Notes: a model not told the origin generated them from the sequence alone. Shown: positions 37,220 to 45,446, numbered from the stretch's first letter. The stretch: 64,000 nucleotides of DNA from Ramlibacter sp. (GCA_019635415.1 JAHBZN010000003.1:434001-498000), one strand, 5' to 3'. Numbers and translations are program-made.

Positions 37220-38353
37220 ATGAGCATCCACGGCTTTTCCTTTCCCACCCCCATCCAGTTCGGCGCCGGTGCGCGCCGGCGGGTGGCGGATCACCTGAGG
37301 AGCCAGGGCCTGAAGCGCCCGCTCATCGTGACCGACAAGGCCCTCGCGGCGTTGCCCGTGCTGGCCGAGTTCCGCACCCACCTGGAGGGCCTCGATGTGG
37401 CCGTCTTCAGCGGCGTGCACGGCAACCCCACCTGCAGCCAGGTCATGGACGGTGCCGTGGCCTTCAAGGCACACGGGGCGGACTGCGTGATCGGCTTTGG
37501 CGGGGGCGCGGCACTGGATGTCTCCAAACTGGTGGGCGTGGCCGCCACCCACGAAGGCGACATCCTCGAATACGTGTGGGATCACCCCCAGGTGCGTGCC
37601 ATCACGCAGCCGCTGCCGTACTTCGTGGCCCTGCCCACGACCTCGGGCACAGGCTCCGAGGTGGGGCGCTCTTCGGTGGTGAGCGAGAACGACACCCACC
37701 TCAAACGCGTGGTGTTCAGCCCCAGGATCCTGGCCCGCTGCGTGTTTGCCGATCCCGAACTCACGCTGGGCCTGCCGGCGCATGTGACGGCCGCCACGGG
37801 CATGGACGCGCTCACGCACAACATCGAGAGCTACCTGTCGCCGGCCTACCACCCGCTGTGCGACGGCATCGCGCTGGAGGGCACGCGCATCGCCGCGGCG
37901 GCGCTGCTCACCGCCGTGAAGGAGCCGGGCAACCTGCAGGCGCGCAGCGACATGATGATGGCCTCGATGATGGGCGCCATCGCCTTCCAGAAGGACCTGG
38001 GCGCGGTGCATTCGTGCGCGCATGCGCTGGGCGCCGTGTGCGACCTGCACCATGGCCTGGCCAACGCGCTGATGATCGATACCGTGCTGGCCTGGAACCA
38101 CGAAGCGGCCCAGGCCAAGTTTGAAGAACTCGCCCATGTGTGCGGCGTGCCGGGCGGTGGCAAGGCCTTCGTGCCCTGGCTGATCGAGCTCAAGCACCGG
38201 GTGGGCATCACCGGTCGCCTGAAGGACCATGGTGTGACCGCGGCTCACCTGCCCCGGCTGGTGGAGATCGCCACCGCCGACATCTGCCACCAGACCAACC
38301 CGCGGCCCTGCACGGCCGCAGACTTCCAGAAACTTTTTGAGGCCGCTCTTTGA
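37220..38353 (+). CDS. Iron-containing alcohol dehydrogenase
   Basis: A group III NAD(P)-dependent alcohol dehydrogenase of 377 residues. Cofactor motif GFGGGAALDVSK lies at about 93-104, and the metal ligands are expected in the segments GMDALTHNIESYLSPAYHPL (about 195-215) and HSCAHALGAVCDLHHGLANAL (His-rich, about 262-282). It may oxidise a gamma-glutamyl amino-alcohol made by the upstream synthetase. Alternatively it may interconvert phosphonoacetaldehyde and 2-hydroxyethylphosphonate, since it is 1.4 kb from phnW. It is in the same operon by 24-base spacing. Confidence 0.88.
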   Translation: MSIHGFSFPTPIQFGAGARRRVADHLRSQGLKRPLIVTDKALAALPVLAEFRTHLEGLDVAVFSGVHGNPTCSQVMDGAVAFKAHGADCVIGFGGGAALDVSKLVGVAATHEGDILEYVWDHPQVRAITQPLPYFVALPTTSGTGSEVGRSSVVSENDTHLKRVVFSPRILARCVFADPELTLGLPAHVTAATGMDALTHNIESYLSPAYHPLCDGIALEGTRIAAAALLTAVKEPGNLQARSDMMMASMMGAIAFQKDLGAVHSCAHALGAVCDLHHGLANALMIDTVLAWNHEAAQAKFEELAHVCGVPGGGKAFVPWLIELKHRVGITGRLKDHGVTAAHLPRLVEIATADICHQTNPRPCTAADFQKLFEAAL

Positions 38354-38375
38354 CGACGGCCGCCACGAGACTGCC

Positions 38376-39173
38376 ATGCCCGCCAACCGCCTGAAAATCG
38401 GACTTTCCGCCTGCTTCTCCCATGCCGACCCGCAGCGCTCGCTGTTCACCGGCAAGACGCTCCAGTACGTGGAGCAGTCCATCGCGCACTGGCTCATGTC
38501 GTCCGGCGCCATGGTGGTCATGGTGCCCTGTCCCACCGGTAGCACCCAGCGCGGCGACGTGACCTACGAACACTACGCGAGCTGGCTCGACGGTGTGGTG
38601 CTGCATGGCGGCGTGGATGTGTGGCCCGGCAACTATGGCGAGGAACCGCTGGACGAGCGCTGGCAGGGCGACCGCATCCGCGACGACTATGACAAATCCA
38701 TCGTTGCCGCCTTCGAGGCCCAGGGCAAGCCGGTGTTTGGCGTGTGCCGCGGCCTGCAGCTGCTCAACGTGGCCTACGGTGGCACGCTTTACCAGGACAT
38801 CGAGACCCAGATCCCTGGCGCCTTCCGGCACCGCGACGCGCAGACCTACGACAACAACTACCACAGCGTGGACATCAAGCCGGGCACCCGGCTGTCTTCG
38901 CTGTACCCGGGGGTGGAGCGCGTGCGTGTCAACAGCATCCACCACCAGGCGGTGAAGGACCTGGCCAGTGAATTCGAGGCCGAGGCCTACAGTGCCGATG
39001 ACAAGCTCGTGGAGGCCATCCGCCGCAAGGACCCCAACAAGAGCTACATCGCGGCCGTGCAGTGGCACCCCGAGTTCCACCAGGCCAGTTCCAACACCAT
39101 CAACGACCAGGCATTGCTGGACGACTTTCTCGGGGCTGCCGCGGCCGCCAAGAAACACAGGGCGGGCGCATGA
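38376..39173 (+). CDS. Class I glutamine-amidotransferase-like gamma-glutamyl hydrolase (PuuD/peptidase C26 type)
   Basis: This hydrolase of 265 residues has the catalytic Cys in FGVCRGLQLLNVAYGG (about 125) and the His-Glu pair in AVQWHPEFH (about 231). The PuuD family releases glutamate from gamma-glutamyl amides such as gamma-glutamyl-GABA. The start is the ATG at 38376 (MPANRLK). Its stop overlaps the start of the aldehyde dehydrogenase (ATGA), which supports a shared pathway: ligase, alcohol dehydrogenase, aldehyde dehydrogenase, then this hydrolase. Confidence 0.88.
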   Translation: MPANRLKIGLSACFSHADPQRSLFTGKTLQYVEQSIAHWLMSSGAMVVMVPCPTGSTQRGDVTYEHYASWLDGVVLHGGVDVWPGNYGEEPLDERWQGDRIRDDYDKSIVAAFEAQGKPVFGVCRGLQLLNVAYGGTLYQDIETQIPGAFRHRDAQTYDNNYHSVDIKPGTRLSSLYPGVERVRVNSIHHQAVKDLASEFEAEAYSADDKLVEAIRRKDPNKSYIAAVQWHPEFHQASSNTINDQALLDDFLGAAAAAKKHRAGA

Positions 39174-40543
39174 GCACGCTGGCCGTCCACAACCCGGCCA
39201 CGGGAGCCCTCCTCACCACGCTGCCCGCGGACGACGCGGCCTCGGTCGCCGCGCGTGCGGCCCGGGCCCGGGCCGCGCAGCCAGCCTGGGCCGCAACAGC
39301 GCTGGCGCACCGGCAGGAGTGCATTGCGCGCTTCCGGGAGGGTGTGGTGCGCGAGCTCGAGGGCCTCGCGCAAACCATGACGCGCGAGACCGGCAAGCCG
39401 CTGCAGATGTCGCGCAACGAACTCAATGGCCTGCTGGGCCGGCTCGACTTCTTCCTGCAGGAAGTGGCGGCCGCCGGCGCCACGCAGACCGTGCTCGATG
39501 ACGCCGGCATGCAGGAGCAGATCCAGCGTGTGCCGTTGGGCGTGGTGGCCAACATCTCGGCCTGGAACTACCCCTGGTTCGTGGGCTGCAACGTGATCGT
39601 GCCCGCGCTGCTGACAGGCAATGCCGTGCTTTACAAGCCCTCCGAGTACGCGGCCATGACCGGCCTGGCAATCACGCGGCTGCTGCACGAGGCGGGCGTG
39701 CCGCCCGACGTCATGGCCTGCCTGGTGGGCGCGGGCGAGGTCGGCGCGGCATTGCTCGCGCAGCCGGTGGACGGCGTGTTCTTCACCGGCTCGGTGGCCA
39801 CCGGGCAACGCATCGCCCAGGCGGTGGGCGGACGCTTCATCAAACTGCAGCTTGAGCTGGGCGGCAAGGACCCGACCTACGTCTGCGACGATGCGGACCC
39901 GGTCACGGCCGCCCAGTCGCTGGCTGATGGGGCCATGTACAACACCGGCCAGAGCTGCTGCTCGGTCGAGCGCATCTACGTGCACGAAAAGATCCACGAC
40001 GCCTTTGTGGCGGCCTTCGTCGAGACGGTCAAGGGCTTCAAGGCGGGCGACCCCATGAGCCCCGACACCTATGTGGGCGCCATCACGCGCGCGCCGCAGC
40101 TGGACCTGCTGGACGCCCAGGTGGCCGATGCCAAGGCCAAGGGCGCCACGTTGCTGGCTGGCGGCCGGCGCGGCACCGGGCCCGGGAACTGGTTCGAGCC
40201 CACGGTGTTCAGCAACGTGAACCATGACATGGCGTTGATGCGCGACGAAAGCTTCGGCCCCCTCATCGGCATCCAGAAGGTCGCCGACGATGACGCGGCC
40301 GTGACGCTGATGAATGACACCCGCTACGGTCTCACGGCGGGCGTCTACACCCCCGACGAGGGCCGCGCCCGCCGGCTGCTGGCGCGGGTGAATGCCGGCA
40401 GCGTCTACTGGAACTGCTGCGACCGCGTGAGCCCGCGCCTGCCCTGGAGTGGGGTGGGCGACTCCGGGGTAGGCCTCACGCTGTCCAGCGACGGTATCCA
40501 GACCTTCACCCGGCCCAAGGCCTGGCACCTGCGCAAACCCTGA
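39170..40543 (+). CDS. NAD(P)-dependent aldehyde dehydrogenase (gamma-glutamyl-aminoaldehyde type)
   Basis: The 457 residues have ALDH landmarks: NISAWNYPWFVGCNVIVPAL (about 122-141), FTGSVATGQRIA, the catalytic Glu in LELGGKDPTYV (about 229), the catalytic Cys in NTGQSCCSVERI (about 264) and ESFGPLIGI. Two adjacent cysteines occur at the active site. By position it should oxidise the aldehyde formed by the upstream Fe-alcohol dehydrogenase. Generic succinate-semialdehyde-type activity is an alternative. Confidence 0.88.
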   Translation: MSTLAVHNPATGALLTTLPADDAASVAARAARARAAQPAWAATALAHRQECIARFREGVVRELEGLAQTMTRETGKPLQMSRNELNGLLGRLDFFLQEVAAAGATQTVLDDAGMQEQIQRVPLGVVANISAWNYPWFVGCNVIVPALLTGNAVLYKPSEYAAMTGLAITRLLHEAGVPPDVMACLVGAGEVGAALLAQPVDGVFFTGSVATGQRIAQAVGGRFIKLQLELGGKDPTYVCDDADPVTAAQSLADGAMYNTGQSCCSVERIYVHEKIHDAFVAAFVETVKGFKAGDPMSPDTYVGAITRAPQLDLLDAQVADAKAKGATLLAGGRRGTGPGNWFEPTVFSNVNHDMALMRDESFGPLIGIQKVADDDAAVTLMNDTRYGLTAGVYTPDEGRARRLLARVNAGSVYWNCCDRVSPRLPWSGVGDSGVGLTLSSDGIQTFTRPKAWHLRKP

Positions 40544-40558
40544 CGCACCCGCCCGCCC

Positions 40559-41218
40559 ATGAAGCTCGCACTGTTTGACCTCGATCACACGCTGCTGGCG
40601 GGCGACAGCGATGTGCTGTGGTGCGAGTTCCTCATGCGCCAGCGCGTTCTCGATCCGGCCGAGTTCGCGGCGCGCAATGCCGACATGGAGGCCCGCTACC
40701 AGGCCGGTACCGTGGAGGCCCAGGCCTTTGCCGATTTCTACGTGGGCACGCTGGCCGGGCGCACGCCCCAGCAGTGGGAGCCGCTGCGCCAGGCCTTCCT
40801 GGCCGAAGAGATCGTGCCGCGCATTCCCGCGGCGGCGCAGGAACTGGTCAACCGCCATCTGGACGAAGGTGACCTCGTGGTCATGACCACCGCCACCAAC
40901 CGCTTCATCACCGAGCTCACGGCGCTGTACCTGGGCATCGAGCATCTGCTGGCCACCGAGACCGAACTGGACGGCGCCGGCGTGTTCACCGGCCGCACCT
41001 GCGGGACGCTCAACATGCGCGAAGGCAAGGTCACGCGGCTGCACGAGTGGTTGGCGGCGCGCGGCCATGCGCTGGGCAAGTTCAGCAGCATCGCCTACAG
41101 CGACTCCATCAACGACCTGCCGTTACTGCAGGCGGTCACGCGGCCCGTGGCCGTCAATGCCGACCCGCGCCTGGCCGCCATCGCCGGGGGCTCAGGCTGG
41201 GAAATGCTTCATTTTTGA
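40559..41218 (+). CDS. HAD-superfamily IB phosphatase (phosphoserine-phosphatase-like)
   Basis: A 219-residue phosphohydrolase with motif I LFDLDHTLL (DxDxT, Asp at 7 and 9), motif II in VMTTATNRF, Lys in EGKV and motif IV in YSDSINDLPLL. Subfamily IB members act on small phosphorylated metabolites. It may be part of the preceding operon (15-base gap), but this gene is also common elsewhere in Betaproteobacteria, so a link to phosphonates is uncertain. Its last codon and TGA stop lie inside repeat copy C. Confidence 0.85.
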   Translation: MKLALFDLDHTLLAGDSDVLWCEFLMRQRVLDPAEFAARNADMEARYQAGTVEAQAFADFYVGTLAGRTPQQWEPLRQAFLAEEIVPRIPAAAQELVNRHLDEGDLVVMTTATNRFITELTALYLGIEHLLATETELDGAGVFTGRTCGTLNMREGKVTRLHEWLAARGHALGKFSSIAYSDSINDLPLLQAVTRPVAVNADPRLAAIAGGSGWEMLHF

Positions 41219-41253
41219 TAGCAGACAGTGGCCAGCGGGCAAGGGCTAACTCC
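41204..41253 (-). repeat. 50-bp dispersed repeat, copy C (junction of two convergent genes)
   Basis: It is in the orientation of the hydrolase gene. It carries agcccttg, ggccac, tgctatcaaaaa and aagca at the same offsets as the other copies. It contains the TGA of the HAD gene (41216-41218) and the TAG of the hydrolase gene (41248-41246). Confidence 0.9.
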
Positions 41254-42508
41254 CTTTTTGGCTTGAATCCCGTGCCGTGCGCGGTGGTTTGCCCAGCCAG
41301 CGCCGCAGCGGCGCGTACACCTCGGGCCGGCTCAGCAGCGCCAGGTGGTTGATGCCATGGCCCACCCACTGGTGGCCGGCGGCAAAGGCCAGCGTGCGTG
41401 CCGCGTCAGCATGCCGGCCCAGCGCGCTGTCCAGGGGTACCAGCCCATCGCCGAGCAGTCGGCCCTGCAGGTCCTGGGGTCCGTCACCGATGCTGGCCGC
41501 CATCGTGTAGCAGCGCACCCCGGGAGGCAGGGGCACGGGCTGGCGCCGGTCGGGTCCGCGCGCAAAGCGGTCGCGGCCCAGCCAGTCCTCATCCACCAGC
41601 TTGCCGTGGCGCAGGTCGGTGATGCCCGCGCTGCGCAGCTTGCCCAGCCGCGCGAATGGCGCCGCATAGGGCGCGGCGCCCAACACCCGATCGACCCAGT
41701 GGCCGGCCCGCTCCAGAGGTGCGCCATGGTGCGGCGAGCCCAGGAACACCATGTCATCCACCTGCCCCGGCCACCGGTGGCCGGCCTGTTGGCCGTGGTG
41801 CCAGGCGCTGCGCAGCACCAGGCCGCCCATGCTGTGGCCGAGCAACGCCAGCCGCTGCAGCGCGTGCGGCCATTGCTCGAGCAGTTGCTCCAGTTGCCGG
41901 GCCAGGGCGCGCCCGTTGAGCGAGATGTGCAGGCCTGTGTTGTAGTGCAGGTACAGCGAGGTGAAGCCCAGGTCGCGCGCCAGCGCCGCGCCGTGGTCGT
42001 GGCCCTCGCGCAGCCACTGGCGGTCGTTCATGCACAGGCCATGCACCAGCACCAGCAGCCGGCCGTTCGCGCGCGGCAACTGGCGAGCCAGCACGTCGCG
42101 CTCCAGCGTCAGCGCATGGCCGGCGTGGCGCACCGCCATGGGGGTGGCCAGGGGGTTGCCGGTCGCGTGCAGGTAGTCGCCCAGCACGCCGTTGAGCGCC
42201 GCCAGCACGGCCTCCCGTTCGGGCGCGGGCTCGCCCTGCGGGAGCACCGGGGCCAGTGCCGGCGCCAGCACGGTCAGCAGCGCGTCGACGCTGCCGCCGG
42301 CCACGCGCGTCACGCCGCGCACCGTCTTGTAGACCAGCCCTGTGAGGCCGCGGGTGCGGGGTTCGGCCGAGGCCGCGCCCCGCAGGGGCAAGCGCGCGAT
42401 GCGCTCGTGCATGGCCTCGACCAGATCGGCCAGGCCCAGTGTGGCGTCAGTGGCCAGGCGCGCGGCGCCGCGCAGGTCGGTGCTTTGCAGTGGCAGGCGT
42501 GGGGGCAT
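41246..42508 (-). CDS. Alpha/beta-hydrolase, lipase/PGAP1-like
   Basis: The 420-residue protein starts at the ATG at 42508 (MPPRLPLQ). It has an oxyanion-region strand RLLVLVHGLCMNDRQW (about 175-190) and the nucleophile elbow LLGHSMGGLVLRSAW (Ser about 251). Asp in the DGLVPLDSAL segment and His in the C-terminal VGHGINHLALL segment are candidate triad members. The first 150 residues are a family-specific helical domain. The last six residues and the stop are encoded by repeat copy C sequence (SSQKGS then TAG). The substrate is unknown; a lipid or polyester is likely. Confidence 0.82.
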   Translation of the reverse strand: MPPRLPLQSTDLRGAARLATDATLGLADLVEAMHERIARLPLRGAASAEPRTRGLTGLVYKTVRGVTRVAGGSVDALLTVLAPALAPVLPQGEPAPEREAVLAALNGVLGDYLHATGNPLATPMAVRHAGHALTLERDVLARQLPRANGRLLVLVHGLCMNDRQWLREGHDHGAALARDLGFTSLYLHYNTGLHISLNGRALARQLEQLLEQWPHALQRLALLGHSMGGLVLRSAWHHGQQAGHRWPGQVDDMVFLGSPHHGAPLERAGHWVDRVLGAAPYAAPFARLGKLRSAGITDLRHGKLVDEDWLGRDRFARGPDRRQPVPLPPGVRCYTMAASIGDGPQDLQGRLLGDGLVPLDSALGRHADAARTLAFAAGHQWVGHGINHLALLSRPEVYAPLRRWLGKPPRTARDSSQKGS

Positions 42509-42600
42509 GGTGGCTCCGGGGTCGGGTTGGCGCTCAGGCGCGCCCTGCGGGCCCACCGCTGTGCCCAGTGTGCCACCGCGCTGGTGCAAGATACCGGGCG

Positions 42601-43230
42601 ATGAACACCCCCCATCCCTTGCTCGCCATCGAGCACCTGAGTTTCGGTTATCCGCAGCGGCCGCTGTTCCAGGACTGGTCGGCTCGCGTGGAGCCTGGCG
42701 TGACCCTGGTGCGCGGCGGCGACGGTGCCGGCAAGACCACCCTGCTGCGCCTGCTGGCGGGCGCGCTGGCTCCGCAGCGCGGCGATCTGCGGCTGAACGG
42801 CCTGCGCCTGGCCGATCAGCCCGCAACCTGGCGTGAGCAGGTGTTCTGGGTCGATCCACGCGCTGACGGCTGCGACGGCCTCACGCCCGGGGAATGCCTG
42901 GCCCAGGTCGCGCAGCGGCACCGCGGCTTCGAGCCGGGGCTGGCGGCGGACCTGGTCGAAGGCCTGACCCTCACGCCGCACATGGGCAAGCGCCTGGACA
43001 TGCTGTCCACGGGCAGCCGCCGCAAGGTCTGGCTGGCCGCGGCCTTTGCTAGCGGTGCGGCGCTGACTTTGCTGGACGACCCGTTGGCCGCGCTGGACCG
43101 CCCGTCGGTGGCCTTTGTGACCGCGCTGCTGCAGGAGGCCAGCGCCCATCCCACGCGGGCCTGGCTGGTGACCGGCTACGAGGCCCTGGCCGACGTGGCG
43201 CTGGCGGGCACGCTGGACCTGGGCGGCTGA
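42601..43230 (+). CDS. Stand-alone ABC-type ATP-binding protein
   Basis: This 209-residue ATPase has Walker A RGGDGAGKTTLLRLL (about 37-51), a signature MLSTGSRRKVWLAAA (LSTGS rather than LSGGQ), Walker B ALTLLDDPLAALD (Asp-Asp in place of Asp-Glu) and a switch-region TGYEAL where His is usual. The Walker B Glu and the H-loop His both appear replaced, so hydrolysis may be weak or the protein may be regulatory. No permease gene is adjacent. Confidence 0.78.
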   Translation: MNTPHPLLAIEHLSFGYPQRPLFQDWSARVEPGVTLVRGGDGAGKTTLLRLLAGALAPQRGDLRLNGLRLADQPATWREQVFWVDPRADGCDGLTPGECLAQVAQRHRGFEPGLAADLVEGLTLTPHMGKRLDMLSTGSRRKVWLAAAFASGAALTLLDDPLAALDRPSVAFVTALLQEASAHPTRAWLVTGYEALADVALAGTLDLGG

Positions 43231-43269
43231 GGCCGGCGTCCACGGCCGCGCCACAGGCCGCCGCCCCGT

Positions 43270-43467
43270 TCAATGGCTGTCGGTCTCCAAATAGGCCCGG
43301 CGGCTGGTGGCGATCACGCGGCGGGCCTGGGCCATCACGTCGCACTGGATCGGCTGGTGCGCGGTGGCCGCCGGAAACGGCCAACTGCGCTGCACCATCA
43401 ATCGGGCGACGCGCAAGCTGGCCGGCATCCGCGGGGAGGGCGGGTACGGTGTCTGTGAAAGCTGCAT
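43270..43467 (-). CDS. Small hypothetical protein (65 aa) behind a LexA box
   Basis: The ATG at 43467 has AGGGGAA about 8 bases upstream; a TTG one codon earlier is the alternative start. The product begins MQLSQTPYPPSPRM and is basic and Pro/Arg/Ala-rich, with segments ARLMVQRSWPF and DVMAQARRVIATSRRAYLE. I do not recognise a family, and there is no transmembrane helix. It stands alone between convergent or divergent unrelated genes, and its promoter region holds a perfect LexA operator. A DNA-damage-induced role, for example a division inhibitor or a polymerase accessory, is an inference. Confidence 0.6.
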   Translation of the reverse strand: MQLSQTPYPPSPRMPASLRVARLMVQRSWPFPAATAHQPIQCDVMAQARRVIATSRRAYLETDSH

Positions 43468-43497
43468 CAAGATTCCCCTGGTTTTTGTCGTGGGGGA

Positions 43498-43528
43498 ATC
43501 ATACCGAAGAAACTGTGTTTACATACAG
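43498..43528 (-). promoter_or_regulatory. LexA box (SOS operator) over a promoter
   Basis: CTGT-N8-ACAG is perfect at 43513-43528, flanked as TACTGTATGTAAACACAGTT on the minus strand. A -10 TATGAT lies at 43503-43498, and the operator covers the spacer and the weak -35 (GTATGT, 43526-43521, 17-base spacing). The start of the 65-residue gene is 31 bases beyond the -10. Confidence 0.75.
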
Positions 43529-43530
43529 TA

Positions 43531-44352
43531 TCAAGAGTCAGTATGGAGACGTTTGGCAAAGAACGCCAGGATCTCGTCGCGCGCCGCCCGCGTGGGCTGG
43601 CCGGCCTCGTCGATCAGGTGGGCGGTGACCACGCTGTGGGGGCTGGCGACCACCTGATCGAAGAACGGGGGGGTGTCCGGGTTGGCCGCACTGTCGGGCA
43701 GCACGCGCGCCACGAAGCGCGGGCCCAGTGCCTGGCTGAAGGCCGCAAATCGCTGCGCGCGGCAGTGCCTGTCACTCTCGAAGCGGTAGGCCATGACCGT
43801 GAGGTCGTCGCGCTCCAGCCGGTCGCGCACAGCGGCCAGTTCGTCGGGTGCCATGGCCATGCCGGCGGGGTCGTTCATCGGCAGCGAGGGCTGGCACATG
43901 ACCGGCGCCAGCAGGGCGGGCTCCAGCGTCATCGACAGCGCAAAGTTGCCGGTGAAGCACATGCCGATCGCGCCCACGCCCGGCCCGCCGCATTCGCCGT
44001 GCGCCTGGCGCGCCAGCGCGCGCAGCCACTGCGTGACCGGGCTTGATTCGTTGGCGGCCATGGCGCGGAACTCCGCGCTCACGCAGGCCCGCCGGAACAC
44101 GGCAATGCCTTCGTCCACGGCCGGCACCGCACCGTCACGGCCGAACAGCGAGGGCATGTACACGGTGAACCCGGCGTCGCGCACCCAGCGCGCAAAGCGC
44201 GCGACCTGGGGGCTGATGCCCGGCATTTCCGTCATCACGATCACTGCCGGGCCACGGCCGGCCACGTGGACCACCTTGGTGGCGCCGTCCAGCGTGGTGC
44301 TGCGGGGGGTGAAGTCGTGCAGCGGGTCGTCACTCAGCAGGTCGGGGTTCAT
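43531..44352 (-). CDS. Dienelactone-hydrolase-family protein
   Basis: This 273-residue alpha/beta-hydrolase has its nucleophile in AIGMCFTGNFAL (Cys about 136), as in dienelactone hydrolases (GFCxGG type). The preceding strand region PAVIVMTEMPGISPQV and the C-terminal His region SPHSVVTAHLID complete the likely triad. The start is the ATG at 44352 (MNPDLL). An in-frame TTG at 44403 would place the start inside the regulator's operator-like repeat. It is divergent from a GlxA-type regulator that probably controls it. The natural ester or lactone substrate is unknown. Confidence 0.82.
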   Translation of the reverse strand: MNPDLLSDDPLHDFTPRSTTLDGATKVVHVAGRGPAVIVMTEMPGISPQVARFARWVRDAGFTVYMPSLFGRDGAVPAVDEGIAVFRRACVSAEFRAMAANESSPVTQWLRALARQAHGECGGPGVGAIGMCFTGNFALSMTLEPALLAPVMCQPSLPMNDPAGMAMAPDELAAVRDRLERDDLTVMAYRFESDRHCRAQRFAAFSQALGPRFVARVLPDSAANPDTPPFFDQVVASPHSVVTAHLIDEAGQPTRAARDEILAFFAKRLHTDS

Positions 44353-44401
44353 GGGGGCTACTCGCTCAATCAGGTGCTTGTATTGGAACCCTTTGATGCT
44401 C

Positions 44402-44429
44402 AAAATGGCAGTGTCGCTTTTGACATTTT
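44402..44429. promoter_or_regulatory. Inverted repeat in the hydrolase/regulator divergent region
   Basis: AAAATGGCA (44402-44410) and TGACATTTT (44421-44429) are inverted with one mismatch and a 10-base spacer. They lie between divergent start codons. It is a candidate site for the adjacent AraC-type regulator. Confidence 0.5.
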
Positions 44430-44445
44430 CAGGGCGTTATCAGAC

Positions 44446-45423
44446 ATGCTGGATTTCACCGTGGTAGTGCTCGAAGGCGCATACGCGAGCAGTGTGGCGG
44501 CCACGCTGGACTTGCTGGGTGCGGCCCGTTCTCTGGCCGCGCGAGCGGGTGGGGCCGCGCCCCGCTGGCGGGTGTGCTCGGTCGCGGGCGGGCCGGTCGC
44601 GCTGCAAGGCGGCATGACCGTGCCCAGTGTGAAGTTGCCGCTGCGGGCCCGTGGCGACCGGTCCACCTGGGTGGTGCCCGGCCTGGCCACCAATACCCCG
44701 GCTCTGTTGCGCACGCGCCTGGCGCAAGCCGATGCCGGTCGTGTGGTGGCTGCGCTGGCCGCGCATGCCGGGCAGGGCGGCGCGGTGGCCGCGTCCTGCT
44801 CGGCGGTGTTCCTGCTTCAGGCGGCGGGCCTGCTGGCGGGCCGCACCGCCACCACCACCTGGTGGCTGGCGCCGCTGCTGCAGCAGTGGGCGCCCGGCTG
44901 CCGGGTGGACGCCGACCGCATGGTCTGCGCCGACGGGCCCGTGACCACCGCCGGCGCCGCCATGGCCCACACCGACCTCATGCTCCATCTGCTGCGCGAG
45001 CAGGGCGGCAGTGCGCTGGTGGACTCACTGCGCCGCGTGCTCCTGCTCGATGCCCGTGAGGCCCAGGCGCCGTTCATCGTGCCCGAGTGGATGGCCGGCG
45101 GTAGTGCCCTGGTGGCACGGTTGGCCGGGCGTGTGGAGGCCGCACTGCCGGCGGTGCCGGCCGTGAGCGAACTGGCCCGCGAGCTCGCCGTGTCCGAGCG
45201 CACGCTGGCACGCCATGTGCGCCGTGCCACCGGCAAGAGCACGCTCGCCCTGGTTCAAAGCGTGCGCCTGCGCCGGGCCCGTGCGCTGCTGGAGACCAGC
45301 CGCCTGACCGTGGACCAGGTGGCCGAGGCCGTGGGCTACCAGGATGCGACGGCGCTGCGGCGGATGATGCGCAAGGCGGTGGGGGTGAATCCGGGGCGGT
45401 ACCGGGGGACGCGTTCCGGCTGA
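44446..45423 (+). CDS. GlxA-type transcriptional regulator (DJ-1/PfpI domain plus AraC HTH)
   Basis: The start is the ATG at 44446 (MLDFTVVVLEG), giving 325 residues. About 1-185 form a GATase1/DJ-1-like sensor domain; the family elbow is present as AASCSAVFLLQAAGLL with Cys about 126. About 220-320 form an AraC HTH (VSELARELAVSERTLARHVRR, then TVDQVAEAVGYQDATALRRMMRKAVGVNPGRYR). Such regulators typically respond to small amines or carboxylates. The upstream inverted repeat and the divergent hydrolase suggest local control. Confidence 0.9.
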   Translation: MLDFTVVVLEGAYASSVAATLDLLGAARSLAARAGGAAPRWRVCSVAGGPVALQGGMTVPSVKLPLRARGDRSTWVVPGLATNTPALLRTRLAQADAGRVVAALAAHAGQGGAVAASCSAVFLLQAAGLLAGRTATTTWWLAPLLQQWAPGCRVDADRMVCADGPVTTAGAAMAHTDLMLHLLREQGGSALVDSLRRVLLLDAREAQAPFIVPEWMAGGSALVARLAGRVEAALPAVPAVSELARELAVSERTLARHVRRATGKSTLALVQSVRLRRARALLETSRLTVDQVAEAVGYQDATALRRMMRKAVGVNPGRYRGTRSG

Positions 45424-45446
45424 CGGTGCACCGGCCCGGTCAAGGG

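Noticed and set aside
36350..38545. Long minus-strand frame opposite the glutamine-synthetase-like and alcohol dehydrogenase genes
   Set aside because: Shadow frame. It spans two well-supported plus-strand genes and has no start context or domains.
45427..45443. TGCACC-N5-GGTCAA as a functional NtrC enhancer
   Set aside because: It matches ten of twelve consensus bases but lies 3 bases upstream of the -24 box, too close for normal activation. It is mentioned only as a possibility.
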